NCBI RefSeq assembly: GCF_003574675.1
Contig: NZ_QOAZ01000028.1
Location: forward strand, 1 to 43,394
Direction of reading: 5' to 3'
DNA: 43,394 bases
Source of the DNA: Azohydromonas sediminis
GTDB taxonomy: Bacteria; Pseudomonadota; Gammaproteobacteria; Burkholderiales; Burkholderiaceae_C
Below the pieces are notes generated by a model. It was not told the origin of the DNA, ran no database searches, and saw only the letters and a program-made list of their open reading frames with translations. This document shows positions 1-8,257 of the stretch, piece by piece. The translations under genes were made by a program, and so were the position numbers. How positions within the stretch are numbered: the first letter of the stretch is position 1; every line of letters starts with the position of its first letter.

Positions 1-2
1 AG

Positions 3-545
<543 letters not shown>

Positions 546-698
546 ACCATGAGTACATGGCCCAACCGGGAGGCCTCCGGCGGCCCCTGCGGGGGGCTGG
601 AAGACAGAGAATCCAAAAGCCCAAGCAGCCAACTTGACCGTCAGACCAGCCGGGTCTGACTCAAGCCAACAGGCCTCCTCGAAACCCGGTGCGGTTCA
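546..698 (+). mobile_element. IS3-type element right end with terminal inverted repeat
   Basis: Non-coding 3' end of the insertion sequence that carries the transposase at 3-545. Read on the minus strand from 698 it begins TGAACCGCACCGGGTTTCG, which resembles IS3-family terminal repeats, so 698 is the probable outer edge. Just inside is an 8-bp perfect stem, GTCAGACC (640-647) with GGTCTGAC (653-660) and a 5-nt loop, which may act as a transcription terminator within the element. The left end is outside the window, so the repeat cannot be checked against its partner. Confidence 0.6.
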
Positions 699-702
699 TC
701 TC

Positions 703-770
703 GGTGGCTCCTTCGGTTGCTTGCGAGGCAACCCGCATGCTCTCGCATGCGGGTCGAAGGAGCCGCCACC
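703..770. repeat. Nested inverted repeat able to fold as a three-way junction
   Basis: Outer arms GGCTCCTTCG (706-715) and CGAAGGAGCC (755-764) pair perfectly over 10 bp. After a 3-nt bulge (765-767) the pairing extends with GGT (703-705) and ACC (768-770). Two hairpins lie inside: GTTGC (716-720) with GCAAC (728-732), and CCGCATGC (733-740) with GCATGCGG (745-752) around a TCTC loop. Almost every base from 706 to 764 is paired. It lies between the IS3 right end (698) and a truncated orfA (776), so it may be a mobile-element end, a REP-like unit or a terminator; its identity is unknown. Confidence 0.6.
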
Positions 771-775
771 TCAGC

Positions 776-982
776 TCACGCGTTCAACAGACTTTGGGAC
801 ATCGCCGGCTTGGTACCAGGTGCCGTCAGCTTGCCGGCAGCTGACGCCTTCACCCAGTTGCGCAGCGTCTGCTCGACCAAGCCCAGCTCCTTGGCTGCCA
901 CCACGATGCCCATCGACTGGGCGTGCTTGACGGCCTGTTCCTTGAACTCGGCCGTGTACTCCTGCTTCAGTATCTTCTTCAC
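776..982 (-). pseudogene. IS3-family transposase OrfA remnant, 3'-truncated
   Basis: N-terminal part of an IS3-type OrfA, the small DNA-binding protein made with OrfB. The start chosen is GTG at 982, giving V(M)KKILKQEYTAEF, with AAAGGA about 7 nt upstream. The helix-turn-helix segment reads FKEQAVKHAQ ... AAKELGLVEQTLRNWVK. Similarity to the family stops after LTAPGTKP; the last nine residues before the stop are unrelated, and the usual leucine-zipper tail and the partner orfB are missing. It runs opposite to the OrfB fragment at 3-545. This is a decayed remnant, not a working element. Confidence 0.75.
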
Positions 983-1127
983 TTCTCGTCCTTTAGGTCT
1001 CAATGTCAGCCATCGACCCTTGGAAGACGAAAAACGGCGGGCAGCTCACTCCCGCGAACCCTGCGCAAGGCTCTTGTCGCGGGCACTGAGGCGTGGCCCG
1101 GCTGCCCCCAGCTGTCCCTGGCTGCCG

Positions 1128-2273
1128 TCACCCGGCCGCTGGCGTGGCGTCGAAATCCAGGTCCACGCCCAGGCCGGGCCGATCGGCCAGCACCAGCTCG
1201 CCACCGACCCGCTCGAACGGCAGTGCAGCCACTTCGTCGAACAGCAGTTGGTGGACCATGTGGTACTCCACCGATTCCGCGTTCGCCGTGGCCGCGGCAA
1301 CGTGGGCATTGGCCACCAGGCACACCAGCGACGACGCGGCGTGGAACGACACGCTGCGGTGGAACGCATCGGCCAGGTCGGCCACCCGCAGCGCGGCGCT
1401 GATGCCACCGCACAGGATGACGTCGGCGTGAACGACATGCACACCGGCCAGCACCAGCTCGCGGAACTGGTCCATGCCGTAAGCGAACTCGTTGCCGGCG
1501 ATGGGCACCGCGCCGCGCGCGCACAGCTGACGGAGTCCCTCCAGGTCGCCCGGCAGGACGGGCGCTTCGAGGAAGTGGATGTCGAACCGCTCCAGCTGCC
1601 GCGACATCCGCAGTGCCTCGTGGGCCGTGTAGGTGTACAAGGCATCGACCATCAGACGCACGCCCGGGCCGATGGCTTCGCGCACGGCCCGCACGCGGTC
1701 AACGTCTTGGGCGATCGGCAACCCGCCGATCTTCATCTTCACCGCCGTGAAGCCCTGCCTGACGTAGCCGAGCATCTCGGCCGCGAGGTCGTCAGGCGAC
1801 TTGTCCGGACCGTACAGGCCGCCACTGGCGTACACGGGCACGCGATGGCGGGCGCCGCCCAGCAGCCGGTACACGGGCAGGTTCAGGACCCGTCCGGCCA
1901 GATCCCACAGCGCGGTGTCCAGCGCGCTGATGGCCGCAAAGGCGGTTCCGCCGCGGCATGCGACCACCGTGCCCTCGACCCATTCGTGCCAGAGCTGGCG
2001 GATCGACAGCGGGCAGCGGCCGATCACGCGTGGGGCGAGGTCGCGCTCGATGATGGCAACGACGGCGTCGGTGGTGCCGCCGTCGCAGTAGGCCTCGCCG
2101 ATGCCGCGAAGTCCGCTGTCCAGCAGCAGCTCGACCAGCACCACACGCTTTTCGTTCCAAAGCGTGCGTGGATTCCACGCGGGCCGCTCGCTGCGGCGGA
2201 CGACGACCCGTGTGCGCACGGCGCTGACCGTGCCATGCCGGCCCTCATCTGGGAACGGTGCCACTGGCGGCAT
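1128..2273 (-). CDS. Mandelate racemase/muconate lactonizing-type enolase superfamily protein
   Basis: 381-residue cytoplasmic enzyme with an enolase-type capping domain and a C-terminal barrel. Enzymes of this type remove the proton next to a carboxylate and then racemise or dehydrate acid sugars or aromatic hydroxy acids. Visible active-site set: K179-M-K181 on strand 2, metal ligands D210, E236 (FLEAP) and E262 (GNE), and the D284/H311 pair (VSFHAASS), the pattern of the mandelate racemase subgroup. Substrate unknown; acid-sugar dehydratase is the likeliest role. It lies 40 bp downstream of the FAD oxidoreductase on the same strand, so the two are probably co-transcribed. No strong ribosome site is seen at 2273; a GTG a few codons in is possible. 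Confidence 0.85.
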   Translation of the reverse strand: MPPVAPFPDEGRHGTVSAVRTRVVVRRSERPAWNPRTLWNEKRVVLVELLLDSGLRGIGEAYCDGGTTDAVVAIIERDLAPRVIGRCPLSIRQLWHEWVEGTVVACRGGTAFAAISALDTALWDLAGRVLNLPVYRLLGGARHRVPVYASGGLYGPDKSPDDLAAEMLGYVRQGFTAVKMKIGGLPIAQDVDRVRAVREAIGPGVRLMVDALYTYTAHEALRMSRQLERFDIHFLEAPVLPGDLEGLRQLCARGAVPIAGNEFAYGMDQFRELVLAGVHVVHADVILCGGISAALRVADLADAFHRSVSFHAASSLVCLVANAHVAAATANAESVEYHMVHQLLFDEVAALPFERVGGELVLADRPGLGVDLDFDATPAAG

Positions 2274-2313
2274 GCGCGTGTGGGTTCTGCGTTGGCTTCG
2301 GGGGCAGCGCCAA

Positions 2314-3674
2314 TCAGCCCAGCTGCGCGCCCAGGCGGTTGAGCTGTTGCCGGATCTCCCGCCCGGACAGGGCGCGGGCGGGTGTGTTCTCCTCCAGGCT
2401 CAAGGATGCCGCGAGCCCGATGGCCTGGCCATAGGGAAAACATTGCTCCGTCAGGCGCGCCGAGGCCATGGCCTCGTGCTCGGCCGACAGGCAACGCCCG
2501 GCAACCAGCAGCCGCTCGCCGACCACCGGGACGAAGCATTCGTAGGGGATCTCGTAGAAGTCGTCGTGGGTCCACACCAGCTTGGGCCTGGCGCCCGAGT
2601 GCAGCTCGATGGGCCACGGCGATCGGGCGATGCCGCATGCGTTCTTGACGGCACCTGCAACGTCCGCATTGGTGAGCGTGGCCACGCCCCTGATCTGGCG
2701 CGACTGCCGGATGCCGACCTGAACCCCCGTGTCGTTGACCACCGCGTTCTCGCAGCCGCTCAGGTGCCGGCGTATGAACCGGGCATAGGCCTGGACCTGG
2801 CGGCGGCCCTCCTGCTCGGCCTCGGTGAGATCGCGCGCCGACAGCGGCGACCGCTCCCGGCCGTCGCGACCGACGACACGTGTCGCATTGCACAGCAACT
2901 CGCCTTGCCGCGGCGTCGGAAACAGGAAGATTTCGCGCCGCGGCAGAGGATCGGGGTGGCCGTCGTCCGCACCGATCAGGTCCGCAATGTCGGCGCCAAG
3001 GATCGAGTCGGGCCCGTGGGCGGCCAGGAAGCGCGCGACGTCGACGCCCATCATCCTGAACATCATCGTCGGGTTCTGGACCTTGCGCTCGTCCCCGAAC
3101 CTCGTGTCCAGCCCCGCCATGGCAACGACATCGGCGTCGCCGCTCGCGTCGATCACGAACCGGGCACGGACATCGACCTTGCCCTGCTTGGTGTAGAGCC
3201 TTGCACCTTCCAGACACTCGCCCTGGTGCCAGACGTCGGTCACCAGCGCGTGCAGCAGCACCTCGACGCCGGCGTCGGCCAGCAGGCCGTCGGCCACCTG
3301 TCGCCACGCGAGGGGGTCGTGCACCCGAGTAAAGGTCTGGCCGTAGCGCACCGGCGGCCCCAGGCCGCCGAGGCCTTCCATTCGCTCGATGAACTCGTCG
3401 ACTAAGCCGTGAACGAGCTTTTCCGGCGCGGCGTCCTCGCGCTCATGTGCCGCGTACAGGCCACAGATGGTGCCCGACAGCCCGGCCACGGCGCCGCCAC
3501 CGCAGAAGCCGTAGCGCTCGACGAGCAGCACCCGGTGGCCACGACGCGCCGCCGTGACCGATGCCGCCACGCCGGCAGCGCCCCCCCGACGACCAGGATG
3601 TCGGTGTCAAGCTGCGTGATGGCTCGGTGGTCCTGGGGCAGGTTCGACGGGTTGTCGGCGGCGGAAGTCTTCAC
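2314..3674 (-). pseudogene. FAD-dependent oxidoreductase, frameshifted at a G7 run
   Basis: Family of FAD-dependent oxidoreductases (FAD_oxidored type). The start is GTG at 3674, preceded by AGGAG at 3681-3685. The N-terminus reads DTDILVVGG in one frame; after the run of seven C (plus strand) at 3581-3587 the reading continues in another frame as VAASVTAARRGHRVLLVERYG to the stop at 2314. One extra G in the run restores the Rossmann motif VVGGGAAGVAAS and a protein of about 453 residues. Downstream RFVIDASGDADVVA is the second FAD contact of the family. No other break was seen. Either a real one-base deletion or a homopolymer sequencing error. Substrate unknown; co-directional with the enolase at 1128-2273. 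Confidence 0.8.
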
Positions 3675-3716
3675 GGGAAACTCCTGATGCGGTCCTGCAA
3701 CATGGCCTTGGTTCCA

Positions 3717-3740
3717 TAACATGCTATCGTTAGAATGTTA
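3717..3740. promoter_or_regulatory. 24-bp palindromic operator candidate for the GntR regulator
   Basis: TAACAT-N-CTA-NNNN-TAG-N-ATGTTA: 20 of 24 positions are symmetric, and the central CG also pairs. It lies in the AT-rich gap between the FAD oxidoreductase start (3674) and the GntR-family gene, where an autoregulator of both divergent units would bind. GntR proteins bind such palindromes as dimers. That this protein binds here is inferred from position and symmetry alone. Confidence 0.65.
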
Positions 3741-3860
3741 AGCAATCCTCGAAGCCACGCCGCAATGTCCCGCCCAGCCGCCGAGTTGCCGAACGAGCAC
3801 GCCGTCCCCAGGGCTGGCGGCCGCGTCCGAGCCCCCATGCGGCGGGACTCGCGCACCCCG

Positions 3861-4589
3861 ATGACAACACCCCGTGATGCTGGGGCCCCGCTGTACCAGC
3901 AGATCCACAAGCTGCTGCTGGGCAGGTTGGAAGCAGGCCGCTGGCAGGTCGGCGACAAGCTGCCGGCCATTCCCGAGCTGGCCGAGGAATTCTCGGCTTC
4001 GGTGGTGACCATCCGTCAGTCGTTGGCGCTGCTGGAGGTCGACGGCATCGTGCGGCGCCAGAGGGGCGTCGGCACGACCGTGGTTCGCGACCTCACCCGG
4101 TTGCGCTGGGTGTCCCTGCCGGTCACGCTCAAGCAGTTGATCGAGACGCTCAAAACGGTGCAGCCCCGCGTGTTGAACCTGCGCCGTGGCGCCTCGCTGC
4201 CGGAGGTGCCGATCGGCGTGGACGAGCGCGCGTCGGCGTCGTATGTGCGCATGCGCCGGCTGCACCATGTGGGCGACAGCCCGTACTGCCTGATCGACTT
4301 GGCGCTGGACGAACGCCTCTACCGCCAGGCGGCCCGGCAGTACGAACGCTTGCCGGTGCTGTCCATCATGAGCGAGCAGGGTGCTCTCAAGGGTGTGGCC
4401 GCCCGCCAGCAGCTGACGATCCGCGTCGCCGAGGTCGACGAAGCCCGGCACCTGCGCATCGAGCCCGGCGCCGCAGTGGCAGAAGTGCGCCGCACGATCG
4501 TGGACCGCGACGGTGTGGTGACCTACGCGGCTGTCGTGCTGTACCCGTCGCGTGTCGTCAGGCTTGACATGAACCTCTTGACCGACTGA
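3861..4589 (+). CDS. GntR-family transcriptional regulator with UTRA ligand domain
   Basis: About 242 residues. Residues 9-76 form the GntR winged helix (APLYQQIHKLLLGRLEAGRW, DKLPAIPELAEEFSAS, TIRQSLALLEVDGIVRRQRG), followed from about 95 to 235 by a UTRA-type effector domain (ASASYVRMRRL, DLALDERLY, PGAAVAEVRRTIVDRDG). It probably senses a pathway metabolite and controls the flanking catabolic genes. The frame is open to ATG 3735, but that start overlaps the palindrome and adds an unrelated, arginine-rich leader; 3861 (MTTPRDAG) fits the family best. No candidate start has a clear ribosome site. It is followed after 11 bp by the Bug receptor gene. Confidence 0.88.
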   Translation: MTTPRDAGAPLYQQIHKLLLGRLEAGRWQVGDKLPAIPELAEEFSASVVTIRQSLALLEVDGIVRRQRGVGTTVVRDLTRLRWVSLPVTLKQLIETLKTVQPRVLNLRRGASLPEVPIGVDERASASYVRMRRLHHVGDSPYCLIDLALDERLYRQAARQYERLPVLSIMSEQGALKGVAARQQLTIRVAEVDEARHLRIEPGAAVAEVRRTIVDRDGVVTYAAVVLYPSRVVRLDMNLLTD

Positions 4590-4600
4590 AGGAGACCCCC

Positions 4601-5581
4601 ATGGATCGACGTCGTGCATTGAAATCCGCCGCTGCCGGTGCGGCCGCCTGTGCAGCGCCCTGGCTGGCCCGGGCGCAGTCCTGGCCCAGCAAGCCCGTCA
4701 CCTGGGTCTATCCCTATGCGGCAGGTGGCGGTGCCGACCCGCTGGCGCGCGCACTGGCGGCCATCGTCGGCCCGCGGCTTGGCCAGCAGATCGTGGTCGA
4801 CAACCGCACCGGCGCGGCCGGAATGATCGGCGCGACGGCCGTGGCCCGCGCACCAGCCGATGGCTACACCTTTCTCTTTTGCGTTTCGAGCGAGATTGCC
4901 ATCAACCAGTGGCTGTACAAGAACATGACCTACGACCCCGAGGTCGATCTGGTTCCCGTGTGCCGGCTGACGACACTGCCTTTCGCGCTGGTGTCGTCCC
5001 TGGCCTCCAGGCTGGGCTCGGTGGCCGAGGTCGTGGCGGCCGCAAAGGCCAGCCCGGACAAGCTCACGTTCGGCCACCCCGGCAGTGGCACCCTGCAACA
5101 CATTGCGGGCGAGTTGCTGCAGCGTGCGGCGGGCATCCGGTTCACCCAGGTGCCCTACAAGGGTATCGCCGCGGTCACCACCGACGTGCTGGGAGGCCAC
5201 GTCGACCTCGCCCTGGTCGGGCTGTCGACAGCATTGCCGCATGTCCGAGCCGCCCGCATGCACGGGCTGGGGCTGTCGTCTGCGGCGCCTGTGCCCGGCG
5301 TGCCTGAGCTGGCCCCGCTGGCACGGCAGGATCCGTTCCGCTCATTCGACGTTCTGCAATGGTTCGGCATGATGGCGCCCAAGGGCACGCCGCCGCCGAT
5401 CGTCGAGCGCATGCAGGCCGAGTTGTCTGACGCCCTGAGGCTGCCTGCGATGGCCGCGCAGCTGGCCAGCCAGGGCTTGACAAGCGCGTTCCTTCCGGCC
5501 GGCGAGTTCGGCGCGTTCATCGCAGGCGAGCGGGCGAAGTACGAGCGCGTGATCAAGGAGGCCAACATCACGACGGGCTGA
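4601..5581 (+). CDS. Bug-type tripartite tricarboxylate transporter substrate-binding protein
   Basis: 326-residue periplasmic receptor. The N-terminus DRRRALKS followed by an Ala-rich stretch and ARA|Q (cleavage after residue 25) is a signal peptide with a twin-arginine look. The mature start WPSKPVTWVYPYAAGGGADPLAR, then DNRTGAAGMIG, and HPGSGTLQHIAGELL are hallmarks of the TctC/Bug family, which binds carboxylates. AAGGAG precedes the ATG. No TctA/TctB membrane genes are present, so it is an orphan receptor, which is common in Burkholderiales. Its place between a GntR regulator and an enolase-type enzyme suggests it captures the acid degraded by this cluster; the ligand is unknown. Confidence 0.92.
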   Translation: MDRRRALKSAAAGAAACAAPWLARAQSWPSKPVTWVYPYAAGGGADPLARALAAIVGPRLGQQIVVDNRTGAAGMIGATAVARAPADGYTFLFCVSSEIAINQWLYKNMTYDPEVDLVPVCRLTTLPFALVSSLASRLGSVAEVVAAAKASPDKLTFGHPGSGTLQHIAGELLQRAAGIRFTQVPYKGIAAVTTDVLGGHVDLALVGLSTALPHVRAARMHGLGLSSAAPVPGVPELAPLARQDPFRSFDVLQWFGMMAPKGTPPPIVERMQAELSDALRLPAMAAQLASQGLTSAFLPAGEFGAFIAGERAKYERVIKEANITTG

Positions 5582-5615
5582 CGGGCACGGCGTGCACGGC
5601 TTGCCGAAGGAGACG

Positions 5616-6740
5616 ATGCCGGTGCGCATCGACAGGCTCGAGTGCTGGGTTTTGCGGGTTCCGGTGCCGCAACCCGTGGTGACCTCCTTCGGGGTCATGG
5701 ACAGCCGGCCGGCGCTTTTCCTGCGCGTCAGCGCGACGGACGGTGCGTGGGGCTGGGGGGAGGTCTTCTGCAACTTTCCCCAGGTCGGTGCCGAGCATCG
5801 CGCCCGTCTCATACACAGCGTGTTTCGGCCGCTGCTGGCTGGTCGCGACAGCGATGAGCCTGCGCAGCTGTGGGCGGCGCTTGAGCAGCAGACCCGGCGC
5901 CTCGCGCTCCAGTGCGGCGAACCCGGCCCCTTTGGCCAGATCATCAGCGCCATCGACCAGGCCCTGTGGGACATGGCGGCACGTCGCGCGGGCCAGCCGC
6001 TGTGGCGGCTGCTGGCGCGCCCCGGGGCCACAGGACGCGTCCGCGTCTACGCGAGCGGGATCGGGCCCGAGCAGGTCGGCGAATTGGCATCCTGTGCGCG
6101 CCGATGTGGGCACACGGCGTTCAAGTTCAAGGTCGGCTTCGGCCCGCAGGTGGATCAGCGGAACTTTGCCGAGATCCGCGCCACGCTGGGGATGAACGCG
6201 ACCGTCATGGTGGATGCCAACCAGGCCTGGGAGCCAGACGATGCGGCGCGGCAAGTCGATGGGCTGGCACCTTTCAATCCATACTGGGTCGAAGAGCCGA
6301 TAGCTGCCGATGAGCCGGCGGCCGACTGGCTGGCCCTGGCGCGACGATGCGGCGTGCCGCTGGCGGCGGGAGAGAACTTGCGTGGCCGAGCGGCTTTCCG
6401 AGACGTGCTGTCAGCCGGTTACCTGTCCTTCGTGCAACCCGACGTTGCCAAGTGGGGTGGCATCTCCATTGGCCGCGAGATCGCCGAACAGGCACAGGAC
6501 CTCGGGGTCACCTTCTGCCCGCACTGGCTGGGCGGCGGCATCGGTCTTGCGGCGTCTTTGCACTTGCGCGCGGCCATGGGTGAAGGCGGCTTCGCCGAGG
6601 TCGACGTCAATCCGAATCCGCTGCGCGACGAGGTGTGCCCAGTCGATGTGAATGACGGCTGGGTCACCCTTGCGACGCAACCGGGGCTTGGTGTCGAGCC
6701 GGATCTGCGTCGGCTTGCACGCTTTCTTCAGGCACAGTGA
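5616..6740 (+). CDS. Second enolase-superfamily (mandelate racemase/MLE-type) enzyme
   Basis: 374 residues from ATG 5616 (AAGGAG ends only 3 nt upstream; GTG 5622 is an alternative with better spacing). Motifs: K170-F-K172, metal ligands D200 (VDANQAW), E226 (WVEEP) and E253 (AGEN), then D276 in QPDVAKWGGIS and H303 in CPHWLGGG. This is a complete acid/base and Mg site for enolate chemistry on a carboxylate. It is clearly diverged from the enzyme at 1128-2273, so the two probably act on different intermediates or epimers. Last gene of the GntR-Bug-enolase unit, 34 bp after the receptor gene. Exact reaction not assignable. Confidence 0.87.
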   Translation: MPVRIDRLECWVLRVPVPQPVVTSFGVMDSRPALFLRVSATDGAWGWGEVFCNFPQVGAEHRARLIHSVFRPLLAGRDSDEPAQLWAALEQQTRRLALQCGEPGPFGQIISAIDQALWDMAARRAGQPLWRLLARPGATGRVRVYASGIGPEQVGELASCARRCGHTAFKFKVGFGPQVDQRNFAEIRATLGMNATVMVDANQAWEPDDAARQVDGLAPFNPYWVEEPIAADEPAADWLALARRCGVPLAAGENLRGRAAFRDVLSAGYLSFVQPDVAKWGGISIGREIAEQAQDLGVTFCPHWLGGGIGLAASLHLRAAMGEGGFAEVDVNPNPLRDEVCPVDVNDGWVTLATQPGLGVEPDLRRLARFLQAQ

Positions 6741-7019
6741 AGCTCTGAGCATCCCAGGCCCATGCCCGCGCCCGGCGTTCGCGAAGAAACGATGGTGCTG
6801 CTGCGCTACAAGGCGAACGGCAGCGCGGAGATGACCGATACGTCATTGGTGCGAGCCTGCGGCGTTGTCGGACGCCGTGGTGCGAGCCCGTCTCTGAGCA
6901 TGGTCCGCAGGTCGTCGGCGACAGTGGTGAGCGGCGAGAGCCGCATCCCGTTTAAGAGATCGAGTCGTGATCGACGCCTTGCATGGCGCTGCCGTTCATC
7001 GACGATGGTGAGGTACGGC
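6741..7019. other. Non-coding stretch leading into the IS110 remnant
   Basis: No convincing gene. An open frame runs through it into the transposase fragment, but its sequence up to 7019 resembles no protein I recognise. It probably contains the left end of the IS110-type element, since such elements have a leader before the transposase ATG. A short hairpin, GGCGT-N6-ACGCC, is present near 6860-6876. The outer boundary of the element cannot be placed by eye. Confidence 0.4.
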
Positions 7020-7199
7020 ATGGCAATGCGCAAGCGAGAAGACGAGGTGCTCCCCAACGCCGCGGGCATCGACATCGGGGCGTCCAGCCACTGGGTGGCG
7101 GTGCCGCGACAGTTGGCCGAGGCTGCCGGCTGCGATCCGGTGCGCGAGGTCGGGGCGATGACGGCGGACTTGGAAGCGCTGGCGGCTTGGCTGGTGAGT
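7020..7199 (+). pseudogene. IS110-family transposase, N-terminal fragment
   Basis: About 60 residues of an IS110/IS1111-type transposase: MRKREDEVLPNAAGIDIGAS, then SHWVAVPRQLAE and GAMTADLEALAAWLV. The GIDIGASSHWVAV segment holds the first acidic residue of the RuvC-like DEDD catalytic site. The remaining acidic residues and the C-terminal serine domain are absent. At about 7197-7200 the same frame passes into topoisomerase IV subunit A sequence (GRAYGVAVANLPGG). The fragment is therefore the left half of a deletion or recombination junction and cannot be an active transposase. Confidence 0.85.
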
Positions 7200-7777
7200 C
7201 ACGGGCGCGCCTACGGTGTCGCGGTGGCGAACCTGCCCGGCGGGCGCGGCGACGGGCAGCCGATCACGACGCTGATCGACCTCGAGGCGGGCACGCAGCC
7301 GGTGCACTACTTCGCCGGTGCCGCCGACACGACGCTGCTGCTGGCCGGCAGCGGCGGCTGCGGGCTGCTCGCGCGCGCGGGCGACCTGCGCGCGCGCCAG
7401 CGCGCCAGCGCGGCGGCAAGGCGTTCCTGAGCGTCGAGGCGGGCGAGAGCGTGCTGGCGCCGGCCGTCGTCGCCCCGACGCACGACAAGGTGGCGTGCGT
7501 CGCGGCCGACGGGCGGCTGCTCGTCTTCGGCCTCGACGAGCTGAAGCTGCAGCCCAACGGCGGGCGCGGACTGACGCTGATGGACGTCGATGCGAAGACG
7601 CCGCTGCTATCGGTGACGACGCTTGGTGATGCGCTGACACTGCACGGCCGCGGCCGTGGGGATAAGGCGAAGGACGCGGTGCTGCGCGCCGCGGCCCTTG
7701 CAGCCTATGTCGGGCGGCGTGCACGCAAAGGGCGCAAGGTCGAGGGCTTCAGGCAGATCGAGCGTCTGACGGGCTGA
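7200..7777 (+). pseudogene. parC: Topoisomerase IV subunit A C-terminal remnant, frameshifted
   Basis: About 190 residues of the ParC C-terminal beta-propeller, which positions DNA for decatenation: GRAYGVAVANLPGGRGDGQP, TTLIDLEAGTQPVHYFAG and DTTLLLAGSGG, then after a frame change GKAFLSVEAGE, VAADGRLLVFGLDELK and RKGRKVEGFRQIERLTG to the stop at 7777. The N-terminal gyrase-like catalytic half is missing and is replaced by the IS110 fragment. The frame breaks at 7392-7412, where GCCAGCGC is tandemly duplicated; removing 8 bp restores RARQRGGKAFLS. Two independent lesions mark it as a dead relic. ParC is normally essential, so an intact copy should exist elsewhere. Confidence 0.85.
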
Positions 7778-7867
7778 TCGCGTCGTGCGCGCGACCGTGA
7801 CCGCACCGCGACGAGGGAGTCGGCTGCCGCCAGATACTCGGGTCCCCCGAGGCTACGGAGCACTGGC

Positions 7868-8257
7868 ATGGCACAGTGGCGCAAGAAGACGCCCGACGAG
7901 GTCTACACCGCCGAGGAGATCGCCGCGCGGCTCGCCGACGAGCTGCCGACCTGGACCTACGAGGACGGCTGGATCCGGCGCAAGTACCGCACCAGCGGCT
8001 GGAAGGGCACGCTGATGGTCGTCAACGCGATCGGCCACCTCGCCGAGGCGGCCTGGCACCACCCCGACCTGACGGTGTCGTACGCGTTCGTCAACGTCAA
8101 GCTGATGAACCACGCCGCCAAGGGCGTGACCGACAAGGACTTCGAGCTCGCGCGCAAGATCGAGGAGGTCATCATGTGGCGGCCGGGTGCGCAGCCCGGC
8201 TCGGCGCTCGAGGGCACCCCCGACGACCCGCGCTTCAAGTACCTCAAGTACGACTGA
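7868..8257 (+). CDS. Pterin-4a-carbinolamine dehydratase-like protein
   Basis: 129 residues. Carries the full pterin dehydratase signature: E-AAW-HHP-DLTVS-Y, nine residues, H, then AAKGVTDKD, matching the active-site histidines and the spacing of the DCoH/PhhB family. The family dehydrates 4a-hydroxytetrahydropterin during cofactor recycling. The protein is longer than usual (95-115 residues), with a charged N-terminal extension and a Pro/Gly-rich C-terminal tail. No aromatic hydroxylase gene is nearby, so a housekeeping or moonlighting role is equally possible. ACGGAG lies about 8 nt before the ATG. Its last 14 bp overlap the convergent dsbB. Confidence 0.9.
   Translation: MAQWRKKTPDEVYTAEEIAARLADELPTWTYEDGWIRRKYRTSGWKGTLMVVNAIGHLAEAAWHHPDLTVSYAFVNVKLMNHAAKGVTDKDFELARKIEEVIMWRPGAQPGSALEGTPDDPRFKYLKYD

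Noticed and set aside
703-770. Integron attC site or group II intron domain V
   Set aside because: No inverse-core/core motif pair of an attC site flanks the hairpins, and the bulge and loop pattern of a domain V is missing.
717-2342. 541-codon plus-strand frame over the orfA remnant and the enolase gene
   Set aside because: It is antisense to two recognisable minus-strand genes, and its protein is low-complexity without any family resemblance.
3735-3860. N-terminal 42-residue extension of the GntR regulator
   Set aside because: The frame is open, but the sequence is unlike GntR proteins and it begins inside the palindromic operator candidate.
6762-7019. A separate small gene upstream of the IS110 fragment
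   Set aside because: The open frame is continuous with the transposase fragment but shows no known domain, ribosome site or coding character before 7020.
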